A stretch of DNA of 64,000 bases from assembly GCA_963675925.2 (NCBI GenBank), contig CAXXIB010000003.1:476245-540244 (forward strand), in the 5' to 3' direction. The notes under the pieces are model-generated. The model saw only the letters and a program-made list of their open reading frames with translations, was not told where the DNA came from and made no database searches. Shown piece after piece: positions 1 to 9,032 of the stretch. The stretch's first letter is position 1, and every line of letters starts with the position of its first letter. The translations under genes were made by a program, and so were the position numbers. The stretch comes from CAXXOK01 sp963675925. Its GTDB lineage: Bacteria; Bacillota; Clostridia; Christensenellales; Aristaeellaceae.

Positions 1-396
1 AAAGGGAACGTCCAATCCGCGCATCGCGTCGACCAGACAGAGTGTTGCAGGTGCATCCGTTGCCGCACGCTGCATGGCCAGCTTGGTGGCGTTGAGTATA
101 TTCATCTCATCGATTTCCGCTGCGCTTGCTTCCCCTACGCCGATGTAAAGCGCGTGGGCAACGATCTCCGAAAAGACCTCATCACGACGCTTAGGTGATA
201 GCTTCTTGGAATCATCCACCCACGGCAATACCGGAGTCATAGGCATAATCACACAGGCGGCAACAACCGACCCCAGCAGAGGGCCACGGCCAACCTCATC
301 CATCCCGGCCAGGGACTGGCCAAAGCCAATCATCGCACTATCGTGCTGATACAGTTCTTGCGAACGCTGCATGCGTTTTGCGCTGGGTTTCATCAT
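1..396 (-). CDS. rnhB: Ribonuclease HII, 3' end cut off by the window edge
   Basis: The enzyme cuts the RNA strand of RNA-DNA hybrids and removes single misincorporated ribonucleotides. Only the first 132 codons lie in the window. Residues 31-39 read GMDEVGRGP, the type 2 RNase H signature with catalytic D33 and E34. VDDSKKLSPKRR (60-71) is also typical, and the third catalytic Asp sits in LVDA at 123. The frame is open to base 1. The start ATG at 396 overlaps the rbgA stop as ATGA, so the two are translationally coupled. A second ATG follows directly at 393. The rbgA-rnhB pairing is the same as in Bacillus. Family assignment is firm; completeness cannot be judged. Confidence 0.95.
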   Translation of the reverse strand, partial: MMKPSAKRMQRSQELYQHDSAMIGFGQSLAGMDEVGRGPLLGSVVAACVIMPMTPVLPWVDDSKKLSPKRRDEVFSEIVAHALYIGVGEASAAEIDEMNILNATKLAMQRAATDAPATLCLVDAMRGLDVPF

Positions 397-1256
397 CCCC
401 GCTTGTCCCCGTTACCCGCGGGCGGAAGCTCCAGCGTGATTCGGCCAAGCTTACCGGCCCGAAATTCATCCAGGATAACAGCGCTGGCACGGTCGTAATG
501 CGATACGCCGCCTTTCAGCAAAAATCCCCGCCCGCGGCAGACTTCATCCAACAGTTCCAAGCCCTCGGCATCGGGATTCTTAATTTTGAAGCGTTCGCAG
601 GTTACGTCTTGCCTGTCGTCCAGCAGTTCTTTCAGCAAGCGGATGCTAAGCTCCAGCTGGTCGTACACGGCATCGCGGATGGTGCCGATATAAGCAAGCC
701 GCATCGCAGCTTTATTATCGGATATTTTCGGCCACAGCATGCCGGGAGTATCCAGCAGTTCCAGATATGGGTTGACCTTCACCCAGCGGTTGGCACGGGT
801 TATACCGGGCCGGTCGCCCACATCGGTTGTGGATGTCCCGGTCAGACGGTTGATTAAGGTGCTTTTGCCAACGTTTGGCACACCAACCACCATACCCCGC
901 AATGTTTTCTTAATACCGCGCCGCTCGGCACGCTCGTAAAATGCCTTGGCTGCCACATCCATCAAATTGCGAACCCGTTTGGTTTTCTGCGGTGTGGTGT
1001 CGTAAGCCATGGCCTGTATGCCTTTGGTTTCAAAGTACTGTAGCCAGCGGCCGGTTGCTCCGGCATCGGCCAGATCGGCCTTGCATAATAGCAGTATTCT
1101 GGTTTTCCCCGCCAATAAGCGATCCAGATCCGGGTTACGGCTGGACAGCGGAATCCGTGCGTCGCAAAGCTCCACAGCGATGTCAGCCTTGGACAGCTGC
1201 TGCATTAACAGCCGTTTCGCTTTGGCCATATGCCCTGGATACCATTGTATATCCAA
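393..1256 (-). CDS. rbgA: Ribosome biogenesis GTPase RbgA (YlqF)
   Basis: This GTPase drives a late step of 50S subunit assembly. The 287-residue protein has the circularly permuted G-domain order typical of the YlqF/YawG family. The G4-like KADL lies first (about 59-62, with Cys replacing the usual Asn before it), then G1 GVPNVGKS (125-132), G2 PGITR (150-154) and G3 DTPG (169-172). The N-terminus MDIQWYPGHMAKAK is the classic family opening. The length is normal. It is the first gene of a two-gene minus-strand unit with rnhB. The altered G4 Asn is mildly unusual but the rest is canonical. Confidence 0.96.
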   Translation of the reverse strand: MDIQWYPGHMAKAKRLLMQQLSKADIAVELCDARIPLSSRNPDLDRLLAGKTRILLLCKADLADAGATGRWLQYFETKGIQAMAYDTTPQKTKRVRNLMDVAAKAFYERAERRGIKKTLRGMVVGVPNVGKSTLINRLTGTSTTDVGDRPGITRANRWVKVNPYLELLDTPGMLWPKISDNKAAMRLAYIGTIRDAVYDQLELSIRLLKELLDDRQDVTCERFKIKNPDAEGLELLDEVCRGRGFLLKGGVSHYDRASAVILDEFRAGKLGRITLELPPAGNGDKRG

Positions 1257-1337
1257 AAGGGGAGCCCCCTTTCATTGCAAGTCTATCCAATTAAACCATT
1301 GATTGCTGAAAATAGCAAGATTTTCTTCCTATTGTTA

Positions 1338-1372
1338 CAAAGCCCTGCAAGCTTTTATACTGCAAGGCTTTG
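1338..1372 (-). other. Hairpin between rmuC and rbgA
   Basis: CAAAGCCCTGCA (1338-1349) pairs with TGCAAGGCTTTG (1361-1372) with one mismatch around an 11-base loop. It lies about 60 bp past the rmuC stop on the minus strand. No clear U-run follows on either strand, so it may be a weak terminator or a transcript-end stabiliser. Confidence 0.45.
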
Positions 1373-1433
1373 CTGCGCCTGGGGCTGCATGATTGAAAGG
1401 AAACAATTCTTTAAGAAAAACGCATATAAGCAA

Positions 1434-2819
1434 TTATACAGTATCAGCATCGTCTTCTGGCGAACCGGCATCCGTATCCTCGTAAATATCTCCCAGCAGT
1501 TTTTTGCTTTCACCCTCGTCCAGTTCTTCCACGCTGCGCAGTTTGCGGGCGATACTGCGCGTACGAACAAACGCTTTATCAATCGTTTTGCTGGCCTGAT
1601 TGAGCTTATCCTGCGTACTTTGCAATACCTGGGAGAATAGACCGAAGTCACTCTTGACCGCGCCCAGAAGCCGCCAGACCTCCGCCGAACGCTTCTCAAT
1701 AGCCAGCGTGCGGAATCCCATTTGCAGGCTATTGAGCATGGCCAGCAGTGTGCTCGGCCCCGCGATTACGACGCGCTGTTCCCGCTGAATGGTTTCCACC
1801 AGCGCAGCGTTGCGTACAACCTCGGCATACAGGCTTTCCAGCGGCAAGAACATCATGGCAAAGTCCGTGGTATATGGTGGATCAATATACTTGCCTGCGA
1901 TGCGCTTGGCCTCGGTTTTCACTGCGTTGACCAGCGCAGCGCGGGCCGCTTCGGTGGCTACTGCATCCCCCTGTTCGCTGGCCTCAGCAAGCCGTGCATA
2001 GTCCTCCTGCGGGAATTTGGAGTCAATCGGCAAATAGACCCGATGCTCTCCCTCTTTCCCTGGCAGACACACAGCAAACTCCACGCGTTCCGTTGCGCCG
2101 GGGCGCAGCTGGACATTGCTTTCAAATTGCTTTTCGGTCAGCACTTCGGCAAGCAGGTTGCCAAGCTGTATTTCGCCCCATATACCGCGCCGCTTCACGT
2201 TGCCCAGCACACGCCGCAAATCCCCCACGCCTTCGGCCAGCCTGTGGACTTCACCAAGCGATTTATACACTTGCTCCAGCCGCTCACTGACCTGGGTAAA
2301 ACTCTGGGTTAAGCGTTTGTTGAGGGTATCCTGCAATTTCTCATCAACGGTCTTGCGCATTTCGTCGAGTTTCTTCTCATTGTCGGCGCGCATGCCCGTA
2401 ATGGATTTTTCAATCATTTCCTGCATTCCCTTGATGCGGGTTTCGTTCTTTGCCAGTTCCTGCTCCAAGGTTTTATCAATCGCTTGCATGCGGGTTTCAA
2501 ACTTATTCAGGCTTTCCTCGGTAAAGCTGTACATGCGGGCCTGGCGCCTTTCCTGCGCAGAGAACTGGTTCACCTGATATTCTGCATTCCGGGTCAGATT
2601 GCCCGATATACTTTCATTCATTGCATGCAGCGTCCGCATCAGCTCTTCCCGCTGACGAAGGCCGTCCTCGTTGAGGGTGGATTGCAGCATACGCAGATGC
2701 TGGGTGAACCCGTCTCCATTGCTGCGTTTGGCCAGCATGATAAGCGCTGCAATGATAAGAATCACGATAAGCCCGAGCAGCCCTGTAATCAGCCACTGCC
2801 ATGGTTCCAGTGGGAACAT
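1434..2819 (-). CDS. rmuC: DNA recombination protein RmuC homologue
   Basis: RmuC proteins limit recombination between inverted repeats in Escherichia coli; the biochemical role is not settled. The 461-residue protein opens with one membrane segment (about 8-29), then a long charged coiled coil (about 35-180, rich in Glu, Lys and Gln). The conserved RmuC domain follows (about 190-430) with motifs such as GVGDLRRVLGNVKRRG and DSKFPQEDY. The tail is acidic. The start ATG at 2819 has a GGGAGG ribosome site. It stands apart from recR by about 70 bp that contain a terminator, so it is probably its own unit. Confidence 0.93.
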   Translation of the reverse strand: MFPLEPWQWLITGLLGLIVILIIAALIMLAKRSNGDGFTQHLRMLQSTLNEDGLRQREELMRTLHAMNESISGNLTRNAEYQVNQFSAQERRQARMYSFTEESLNKFETRMQAIDKTLEQELAKNETRIKGMQEMIEKSITGMRADNEKKLDEMRKTVDEKLQDTLNKRLTQSFTQVSERLEQVYKSLGEVHRLAEGVGDLRRVLGNVKRRGIWGEIQLGNLLAEVLTEKQFESNVQLRPGATERVEFAVCLPGKEGEHRVYLPIDSKFPQEDYARLAEASEQGDAVATEAARAALVNAVKTEAKRIAGKYIDPPYTTDFAMMFLPLESLYAEVVRNAALVETIQREQRVVIAGPSTLLAMLNSLQMGFRTLAIEKRSAEVWRLLGAVKSDFGLFSQVLQSTQDKLNQASKTIDKAFVRTRSIARKLRSVEELDEGESKKLLGDIYEDTDAGSPEDDADTV

Positions 2820-2861
2820 CGGTCATCCTCCCATTCTCATGCAAGTTGTTGAGCATATTGA

Positions 2862-2885
2862 AACAACCTGCGTCAGCAGGCTGTT
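2862..2885 (-). terminator. Terminator of the ebfC-recR unit
   Basis: On the minus strand AACAGCCTGC and GCAGGTTGTT form a 10-bp stem with one G-U pair and a TGAC loop, five bases after the recR stop. The distal arm is U-rich, which fits a short intrinsic terminator. Confidence 0.7.
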
Positions 2886-2889
2886 TGCA

Positions 2890-3489
2890 TTATAGTTCCC
2901 GTCGGCCTTCCATGGCCTTGGACAGGGTGATTTCATCGGTATATTCCAAATCACTGCCAACCGGTACACCGTGAGCAATGCGGGTGACTAGGATACCCAT
3001 AGGCTTAATTAGCCTTGCAATATAACTGGCCGTTGCTTCGCCCTCAATGTCGGGGTTGGTGGCAAGAATCACTTCCTGAATCGCTCCGTCCGACAAGCGC
3101 TTGAGCAGCTCTTTGATGCGGATATCCTCCGGCCCGATTCCCTCCATGGGTGACAAGGTGCCGTGCAGCACGTGGTAAGCGCCTTCAAAATCGTGCATGC
3201 GCTCGATCGCCGCTACATCGCGCGGGTCGCGTACCACACAGATTTGGCCATTCTTACGGCTGTCATCATCGCAGACATCGCACAGATCATCCACGGCGTA
3301 GTTGCCGCAAACCGAGCAATAGCGTATCTCCTTGCGGCCCTGATAAATGGCCGTGGCAAGCTCGCGCACATCATCCAACTCCATGGAGATGATGTAATAT
3401 GCCAGCCGCTGCGCACTCTTTTGCCCGATGCTGGGGAGCTTGGACAGCTGGGTTACCATCCGCGTAATGGGCTCAAGCGGTTTGGCCAT
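2890..3489 (-). CDS. recR: Recombination protein RecR
   Basis: RecR acts with RecO and RecF to load RecA at gaps during daughter-strand repair. The 199-residue length is exactly usual. A helix-hairpin-helix region (about 10-38, KLPSIGQKSAQRLA) is followed by a four-cysteine zinc finger (C58, C61, C70, C73). A Toprim domain follows (about 82-175), containing HVLHGTLSPMEGIGPEDI. The ATG at 3489 comes 3 bp after the ebfC stop, with GGGAGG inside the end of ebfC as ribosome site. The ebfC-recR order is conserved across bacteria. The dnaX gene that often precedes the pair is absent here. Confidence 0.97.
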   Translation of the reverse strand: MAKPLEPITRMVTQLSKLPSIGQKSAQRLAYYIISMELDDVRELATAIYQGRKEIRYCSVCGNYAVDDLCDVCDDDSRKNGQICVVRDPRDVAAIERMHDFEGAYHVLHGTLSPMEGIGPEDIRIKELLKRLSDGAIQEVILATNPDIEGEATASYIARLIKPMGILVTRIAHGVPVGSDLEYTDEITLSKAMEGRREL

Positions 3490-3492
3490 AGC

Positions 3493-3834
3493 TTAGAACA
3501 TACCTCCCATACCGGGGGACAGCTTGCCAAGTTCCTGTTCGCGGGCTTCTTTGCCCAAACGAACCGCTTCGTTCACCGCTGCCAGAATCATATCTTGCAG
3601 TATATCGACATCGTCCGGATCCACACACTCGGGGTTGATGACGATGGATTTCAGCTCACCTTTGCCGGCTGCGGTCACTGTAACCATGCCGCCGCCTGCT
3701 TGCGCGGTGTATTCGCGCTCATCCAATTCTTCCTGCGTTTTTGCCATTTGCTCCTGCAGTTTCTGGGCCTGCCGCATCAGCTGCTGCATATTGCCTCCGC
3801 CACCGCCGAATCCGCCAAATTGTTTATTAGCCAT
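3493..3834 (-). CDS. ebfC: YbaB/EbfC nucleoid-associated protein
   Basis: Members of this family are small dimeric DNA-binding proteins that coat the nucleoid. The 113-residue protein has a Gly-rich N-terminus, a helical stretch of Met, Gln and Lys (MRQAQKLQEQMAK), and the conserved core ending VNEAVRLGKEA. The start ATG at 3834 has a perfect GGAGGA ribosome site. It lies directly upstream of recR in one operon, the standard arrangement. The DUF4097 gene upstream on the same strand ends about 10 bp before it and may be co-transcribed. Confidence 0.95.
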   Translation of the reverse strand: MANKQFGGFGGGGGNMQQLMRQAQKLQEQMAKTQEELDEREYTAQAGGGMVTVTAAGKGELKSIVINPECVDPDDVDILQDMILAAVNEAVRLGKEAREQELGKLSPGMGGMF

Positions 3835-3844
3835 ACGCTTCCTC

Positions 3845-4588
3845 CTATATATCCCGTCTGGTGATTTTCAAATTACCCGATACACCGGTTAAGCGCACCG
3901 AAGGCGCAGTATTCTCTTGTGTCAGCTCAACACCCCTGATTGATTGCTGTCCGCTTACCGTACGCAGCGAAACATTGACTTTGTCAAGGTCGGTTACCAT
4001 CTTGCAGTCGCCAGATACCGTACGGATTTCCATCTGTTCAAACCCGGCGCTAATATCCATGTCAATATCGCCGCTGACGGATGTAAAACGGTAGCGCTTG
4101 GCAGACAGGCTTTCCAGCATGATGTTCCCGCTGACCGTGCGTGCTGTGAATGCCTCACACATCAGCGTTTCGCCCTTGATGGCACCGGCCGTTGTGCGCA
4201 GGGATAACGCCCCGGCAGTCAGCTTCGAAGCTTTTAAGTCCCCGGTGATGGTTTCCACCGATATACTATCGCCACCCAAGCCGCGAACCCTGGCCGGCCC
4301 GCTAATCGTGTGCAGGTTCAGGTTCTGGTCCCAGTTGCGGGGAACCCGCACGACAATTTCCATCCAGTGCCCGTGGGTAATATCCAGCGACAGTCCATAC
4401 TGTGGCTGCTCAATGGTCAATGTGCCGTTTTCTGCTGCAATTTTCAGTTCGCTCACTGTGCGCTCGTCACCCGAAGCCAGCACCTGAATTTGCTCGATAT
4501 CGTCGGCAAATATTTCCAGCTGTGCCCACGCCAGGCGTGTAACGATCTCATGAAGCTCCCCTGTCTGAAAGGTTTCGTTGCGTTCCAA
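3845..4588 (-). CDS. DUF4097 family beta-strand repeat protein
   Basis: The 247-residue protein is built from repeated short beta-strands with the motifs SGPARV, TITGDLK, TVSGNI, SVSGDID, TVSGDCK and TVSGQQS. This is the pattern of the DUF4097 beta-helix family. Function is unknown; several relatives sit near sensor or envelope-stress genes. There is no signal peptide or membrane segment, so it is probably cytoplasmic. The likely start is TTG at 4588, preceded by GGGGGAG at a good distance; no better ATG is present. It leads the ebfC-recR unit with a 10-bp gap. Confidence 0.8.
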   Translation of the reverse strand: MERNETFQTGELHEIVTRLAWAQLEIFADDIEQIQVLASGDERTVSELKIAAENGTLTIEQPQYGLSLDITHGHWMEIVVRVPRNWDQNLNLHTISGPARVRGLGGDSISVETITGDLKASKLTAGALSLRTTAGAIKGETLMCEAFTARTVSGNIMLESLSAKRYRFTSVSGDIDMDISAGFEQMEIRTVSGDCKMVTDLDKVNVSLRTVSGQQSIRGVELTQENTAPSVRLTGVSGNLKITRRDI

Positions 4589-4720
4589 GGTACGCTCCCC
4601 CTTTATGTCGATAGACTTGTGTCAAATTAGTTCTTGCATGCTCCCTTAAATTATACAGGTTTCTCCTAAAAAAGCAATGCGCGCAGCCTTCCAATATCGC
4701 GGTATACTCTCCATTTTCGG

Positions 4721-4749
4721 TTCCCAAAGTTTTTGTTTTATGGTATAGT
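4721..4749 (+). promoter_or_regulatory. Probable promoter of rarA
   Basis: TTCCCA (4721-4726) and TATAGT (4744-4749) are spaced by 17 bp. The implied transcript has a GC-rich leader of about 90 bases before the rarA start. I see no known riboswitch in that leader. Confidence 0.5.
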
Positions 4750-4846
4750 AAACTAAGGAAAACAACTGTTCGGACGGAGGTTGCCGGGTACCGGGAAAGC
4801 CGATGATACGGGCATTCCGTAAGGCCCCGCCATTGGAATCGACGAT

Positions 4847-6178
4847 ATGAAAGAGTTTGATCAGCAGACGCTGTGGAGCACGATGGACGACCACCCCACA
4901 CAAGCGCCGCTTGCCGACCGTATGCGTCCGCGCACGCTGGACGAGTTCGTTGGACAGGAGCATTTAGTCGGCGAAGGGAAGCTTCTTCGCCGTGCCATTA
5001 TGGCAGATAAACTGCAATCCAGCATATTCTGGGGCCCTCCGGGCTGCGGAAAGACCTCGCTTGCCCATATCATCGCCGGAATGACCGGCAGCGAATTTGT
5101 AAAACTTAACGCCGTTACCAGCGGCGTTGCGGATGTGCGCAAGGTTCTAAAATCTGCTGAGGAGCGCCGTGTCCGGCAGGGCAAGGCAACATACCTGCTG
5201 CTGGATGAATGTCATCGCTGGTCGAAAGCCCAGAGCGATTCCATACTCCCAGCGATAGAGTCCGGCTTGATTCGCTTTATCGGCTCGACTACCGAAAACC
5301 CCATGGCGAGCATGACCCCCGCCATTGTCAGCCGCTGCCGCGTATTCGCGTTTCAGCCGCTGGCAACAGAGGATATCCGCAAGGCTCTCTCCACCGCGCT
5401 AGAGGACAAAGAACGCGGTTATGGCCGCTACTCCGTTGACTGCGGGGAGGATGCGCTATCTTACATCGCCCGTATGTCCGGCGGTGATGTACGCACCGCG
5501 CTTTCCGCATTGGAGCTTGCCTTTTTAACCACGAAAGAGGATGCCAAAGGCGTTAAGCACATCACTCTTGATGTTGCTCAGGAAAGCGTACAAAAGCCCA
5601 TCATGAAGCTGGACGAGAGCTTGTATTACAATATGCTGTCGGCGTTTATTAAAAGCATGCGCGGCAGCGACCCGGATGCAGCCCTTTTATGGTTTGCTCG
5701 GCTGATGTATGCCGGTGTCGATCCGCGGTTGATTGTACGCCGTATCATCGTGCACGCCAGCGAGGATGTGGGCCTGGCAGACCCTGTCGCCATGCTGCAA
5801 GCGCACGCCGCCGCAAACGCGCTGGAAACTGTGGGTATGCCGGAAGCGCGTATCCCCATCGCCCAGGCGATACTAGCCATCTGCATGGCGGAAAAGAGCA
5901 ATAGCGTGGTCGATGCACTCGGCGCAGCAGAGGCCGATGCGCAAAACGGCAATTACTCCGCCGTTCCTGTATACCTGCGGGACCAGAGCATGGTTCCCAA
6001 GAACGAAAAAAGCAATGACTACCTCTATCCGCATATGTTTCCGGAGCATTTCGTAAAACAAACGTATATGCCAAAAGGCTTTGAAACGCGCGTGTACTAT
6101 CACCCCAGCGATCAAGGAAACGAAGCAAAGCTCAAAGCACGTTTGGAACGCAGATTCGGGAAGGATAAAAAGCCGTGA
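4847..6178 (+). CDS. rarA: Replication-associated recombination protein RarA (MgsA) AAA+ ATPase
   Basis: RarA is a clamp-loader-like AAA+ ATPase that acts at stalled replication forks. The 443-residue protein has the family N-terminus PLADRMRPRTLDEFVGQ. Walker A GPPGCGKTS lies at 63-71 and Walker B LLLDEC at about 117-122. The sensor region is STTENP...SRCRVF and the C-terminal tetramerisation domain has DVGLADP. The usual DEIHRFNK reads DECHRWSK here. The ATG at 4847 gives the expected N-terminus although its ribosome site is weak. An internal ATG at 4883 is the alternative. The kinase gene downstream overlaps its stop. Confidence 0.96.
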   Translation: MKEFDQQTLWSTMDDHPTQAPLADRMRPRTLDEFVGQEHLVGEGKLLRRAIMADKLQSSIFWGPPGCGKTSLAHIIAGMTGSEFVKLNAVTSGVADVRKVLKSAEERRVRQGKATYLLLDECHRWSKAQSDSILPAIESGLIRFIGSTTENPMASMTPAIVSRCRVFAFQPLATEDIRKALSTALEDKERGYGRYSVDCGEDALSYIARMSGGDVRTALSALELAFLTTKEDAKGVKHITLDVAQESVQKPIMKLDESLYYNMLSAFIKSMRGSDPDAALLWFARLMYAGVDPRLIVRRIIVHASEDVGLADPVAMLQAHAAANALETVGMPEARIPIAQAILAICMAEKSNSVVDALGAAEADAQNGNYSAVPVYLRDQSMVPKNEKSNDYLYPHMFPEHFVKQTYMPKGFETRVYYHPSDQGNEAKLKARLERRFGKDKKP

Positions 6179-7068
6179 GAAGAAGACACCCAACTCGCCA
6201 GATCGATGTCAGCAAAGCATCACTCTATGCCATCATCGTCAATATATCCGAAATCACCGTGTTGATGGGGTTTGTTGTATATACCATGATTGTAGGTATC
6301 ACCCCGGAAAACCGTCAGTTCATTCAGGTCGTTGCTATTGTTGGCGGCTTGATGGCCAGCTGGGGCGCGTTTCTGGACATTCGTGAAGCGCTGCAGGCAC
6401 GTCGGCGGCAGATGCAGATACAGGATTTGGAACAATCCAACACCCAGATGGACGAACTCAATCGAACCCTGCGCGTGCAGCGGCACGATTTTCTCAATCA
6501 CCTGCAGGTTGTGTATAGCCTGATGGAAATGAACGAATATGTCGAAGCGACCGATTATCTGGAAAAGGTATACGGGGAGATTCGGGCGGTTTCCAGCTTT
6601 TTGTCCACCAGATCTACGGCGATAAACGCCTTGCTTAAGGTGAAAGCTGGCGCCTGCGCACACGAAAACATTGACTTGCAACTGCACATCAACAGCCCGC
6701 TGCTCAAGTTGCCCATGCCCGCCTGGGAGCTTTGCCGCGTGCTGGGCAACCTGATTGATAACGCAATGGATGCCGCCAAGCATGATAGTAAGCCTTGTAT
6801 TCACCTAACAATACGGGAAGATATACGGTCGTTTATTTTCTGTATAGAAAACAACGGCGCGCTGATACCTAAGGAGCTTTTGCCAACGATATTCGAAGAG
6901 GGTGTCAGCACCAAAGGTGAAGACCACGGCATGGGCCTTTCCATCGTGAAAAACACGCTTATACCCTATGATGGCGATGTTACGCTTGCAAGCACTTCAA
7001 AAACTACGCGCTTTACCGTAACGCTGCCGAAAATTCCGCTAATGGACGAGACTGCCGGCGAACATTGA
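6175..7068 (+). CDS. Spo0B-type sensor histidine kinase with two membrane segments
   Basis: The 297-residue protein has two predicted membrane helices (about 17-40 and 46-66) and a coiled coil (about 75-100). The phosphoacceptor box QRHDFLNHLQ carries H104, of the Spo0B/CitA/LytS type. A GHKL ATPase domain follows with N box NLIDNAMDAA and G box GMGLSIVKN. It has almost no external sensing loop, so it may sense the membrane or a cytoplasmic signal. The GTG start at 6175 overlaps the rarA stop (GTGA). No response regulator gene is adjacent, so the partner is elsewhere. The pairing with rarA is unexplained. Confidence 0.85.
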   Translation: MRRRHPTRQIDVSKASLYAIIVNISEITVLMGFVVYTMIVGITPENRQFIQVVAIVGGLMASWGAFLDIREALQARRRQMQIQDLEQSNTQMDELNRTLRVQRHDFLNHLQVVYSLMEMNEYVEATDYLEKVYGEIRAVSSFLSTRSTAINALLKVKAGACAHENIDLQLHINSPLLKLPMPAWELCRVLGNLIDNAMDAAKHDSKPCIHLTIREDIRSFIFCIENNGALIPKELLPTIFEEGVSTKGEDHGMGLSIVKNTLIPYDGDVTLASTSKTTRFTVTLPKIPLMDETAGEH

Positions 7069-7093
7069 CGAAGCCGACGTGGGGCGATATAAT
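7065..7093 (+). promoter_or_regulatory. Strong promoter for rplI-dnaB
   Basis: TTGACG (7065-7070) and a perfect TATAAT (7088-7093) are separated by 17 bp, about 55 bp upstream of rplI. The -35 box overlaps the last codon and stop of the kinase gene. Confidence 0.85.
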
Positions 7094-7148
7094 TAATGTT
7101 ACGGTTCAATGGATCTTGAGCAATTCAAAGTGAAGGAGGAAGCAACGG

Positions 7149-7601
7149 ATGAAGGTTATTTTACTTTGTGATGTAAAAGGTCAAGGTAAAAAAGAGGATA
7201 TTCTTAACGTATCCAGCGGATATGCCCGGAATTACCTGTTTCCGCGTAAATGGGCGGTAGAGGCCACCCCCGCATCCATCAAGGAAATCGAGCGCAAGCG
7301 CGCCGCCGAGGAACAACTGGAAAAGGAACGCCGCCAGGAGGCGCAGGAACAGGCAAACGCCCTGAGCGATAAGGTGATCCGCATTACAGCTAAGTCCGGT
7401 GACACAGGCCGCTTATACGGCAGTGTAACCAACCAGGAAATTGCGGACGAGCTGAAAAAACAGTTCGGATTTGAGGCCGATAAACGCAAAGTCGAGTGTG
7501 AGCCCATACGCCAGACCGGCGAGTATGATGTAAGCGTCGGTGTATATTCGGGTATTACCGCGAAAATGAAAGTACTGGTCACGAGCGTCGGCGATAAATA
7601 A
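7149..7601 (+). CDS. rplI: 50S ribosomal protein bL9
   Basis: This large-subunit protein spans the ribosome surface near the L1 stalk. The 150-residue sequence begins MKVILLCDVKGQGKKEDI, with the conserved N-terminal RNA-binding domain (VSSGYARNYLFP). A long charged connecting helix follows (about 45-75) and then the C-terminal domain with LYGSVTNQEIADELKKQ. AAGGAGG lies at a good distance before the ATG. It is followed closely by dnaB, the arrangement seen in many Bacillota. Confidence 0.98.
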   Translation: MKVILLCDVKGQGKKEDILNVSSGYARNYLFPRKWAVEATPASIKEIERKRAAEEQLEKERRQEAQEQANALSDKVIRITAKSGDTGRLYGSVTNQEIADELKKQFGFEADKRKVECEPIRQTGEYDVSVGVYSGITAKMKVLVTSVGDK

Positions 7602-7639
7602 ACCGAAATGTATCAACGCCAGAAGGGAGGCAGCGTCGT

Positions 7640-9031
7640 ATGGAACAGCAGGAGCTTGTAAGCATCACCCCGCCAAATAGCGTAGATGCAGAACGGTCTG
7701 TGCTCGGCGCTGCGATGCAGGATTCCGGCGCGGCCACCCTGACCGTGGAAACCCTGCAAGCCGACGATTTTTATTCTCCCGAGAACCGGGAAATTTTCAC
7801 CGCGATTCAAACCTTGTTTTCGTCCAGTGCATCCATCGATGTGATGACAGTCTCTAACGAGCTGGCTCGCAAGGGCACGCTGGACGGCATAGGCGGTTCC
7901 GCCTATTTGGTATCGGCATGCCGCTATGTGCCCACCACCGCAAATACCGCTTCCTATATTCGCATCGTGCAGGAAAAAAGCACGCTGCGAAAGCTGATTA
8001 CAGCTTGCCGCCGCATTGAAGGCGAATGCTATACACAGATGGATGATATGGATACGCTTCTAAGCAATGCCGAGAAGCTTATTTTTGATATCGTTATGCG
8101 CCGCGGCGGCGGAGACACCTTAACCCCGATCAGCGCCGTGCTGATGGAAACCTTTGATAAGCTGGAACAGCTCAGCCGCCTGAAAGGCAAGCTCAGTGGC
8201 GTACCGACTGGCTTATATGAGCTGGACCGCAAGCTGACCTGCCTGCATGGCGGCGAGTTGATTATCGCCGGCGCACGGCCCGGTATGGGTAAAACCGCGT
8301 TTGCTTTGGGTATCGTTTTGTTTGCGGCCGAGCACGTAGGCAGCCGCATCGCAGTGTTTACCATGGAAATGCCTAAAGAGCAGATCGGTATGCGTATTTT
8401 GGCCAATGCCGCCAACATCAATATGCAGCGCCTGCGCAGCGGTATGCTCAGCGACGATGAATGGATGAAAGTCGGCGATACCTTAAACCGCCTCAGCGCG
8501 TGTAAAATTTTTATCGACGACACACCCGGCCTTTCCCCCTCCAAAATGCGCAGCCGCGTACGCCGCCTGATGATGGAGCAAAACGGACTGGACCTGGTCG
8601 TGGTGGACTACCTTGGCCTGATGTCTTCGGACAAGCGCCAGGACAACCGCCAGCAGGAAGTATCCGATATCAGCCGGGGGCTGAAAGCCATCGCACTGGA
8701 GCTGAAAATCCCTGTACTGGCCGCTGCGCAGCTGGCACGTGCGAACACGCAGCGGCGTAACAAACGCCCGCAGCTCAGCGACCTGCGCGATTCTGGCAGC
8801 ATTGAGCAGGATGCCGACGTGGTGCTTTTTATCCACCGCGAAAAATATTATCAGAGTGATGACCCGGACGAAGAACCCATTGCCGATGACGGCGATGCGG
8901 AAATCATCGTTTCCAAACAGAGAAACGGTCCCGTCGGCACCGTAGAGGTGGAGTGGCAGGATGAATTCGCCCGCTTCATCAATCCGCCGGGCGTTCGTGT
9001 ACCATCCTATATCAACGAGAACGGAGTTTGA
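7640..9031 (+). CDS. dnaB: Replicative DNA helicase
   Basis: This hexameric 5'-3' helicase (called DnaC in Bacillus) unwinds DNA at the fork and binds primase. The 463-residue protein has the N-terminal helical collar (about 12-115) and a linker. The RecA-like motor has Walker A GARPGMGKT (211-219) and Walker B LVVVDYLGLM. The sensor segment is QLARANTQRRNKRPQLSDLRDSGSIEQDAD. No intein is present. A good AGAAGGGAGG site precedes the ATG. It shares a transcript with rplI and the downstream yhaM-like gene, whose ATG begins one base after the dnaB stop. Confidence 0.98.
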   Translation: MEQQELVSITPPNSVDAERSVLGAAMQDSGAATLTVETLQADDFYSPENREIFTAIQTLFSSSASIDVMTVSNELARKGTLDGIGGSAYLVSACRYVPTTANTASYIRIVQEKSTLRKLITACRRIEGECYTQMDDMDTLLSNAEKLIFDIVMRRGGGDTLTPISAVLMETFDKLEQLSRLKGKLSGVPTGLYELDRKLTCLHGGELIIAGARPGMGKTAFALGIVLFAAEHVGSRIAVFTMEMPKEQIGMRILANAANINMQRLRSGMLSDDEWMKVGDTLNRLSACKIFIDDTPGLSPSKMRSRVRRLMMEQNGLDLVVVDYLGLMSSDKRQDNRQQEVSDISRGLKAIALELKIPVLAAAQLARANTQRRNKRPQLSDLRDSGSIEQDADVVLFIHREKYYQSDDPDEEPIADDGDAEIIVSKQRNGPVGTVEVEWQDEFARFINPPGVRVPSYINENGV

Positions 9032-9032
9032 C

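Noticed and set aside
378..857. Plus-strand frame antisense to rbgA
   Set aside because: It overlaps a clear GTPase gene and shows no family motif.
4750..4846. Possible 6S RNA or riboswitch in the rarA leader
   Set aside because: The leader is only about 90 bases and GC-rich; I found no conserved riboswitch or 6S core in it.
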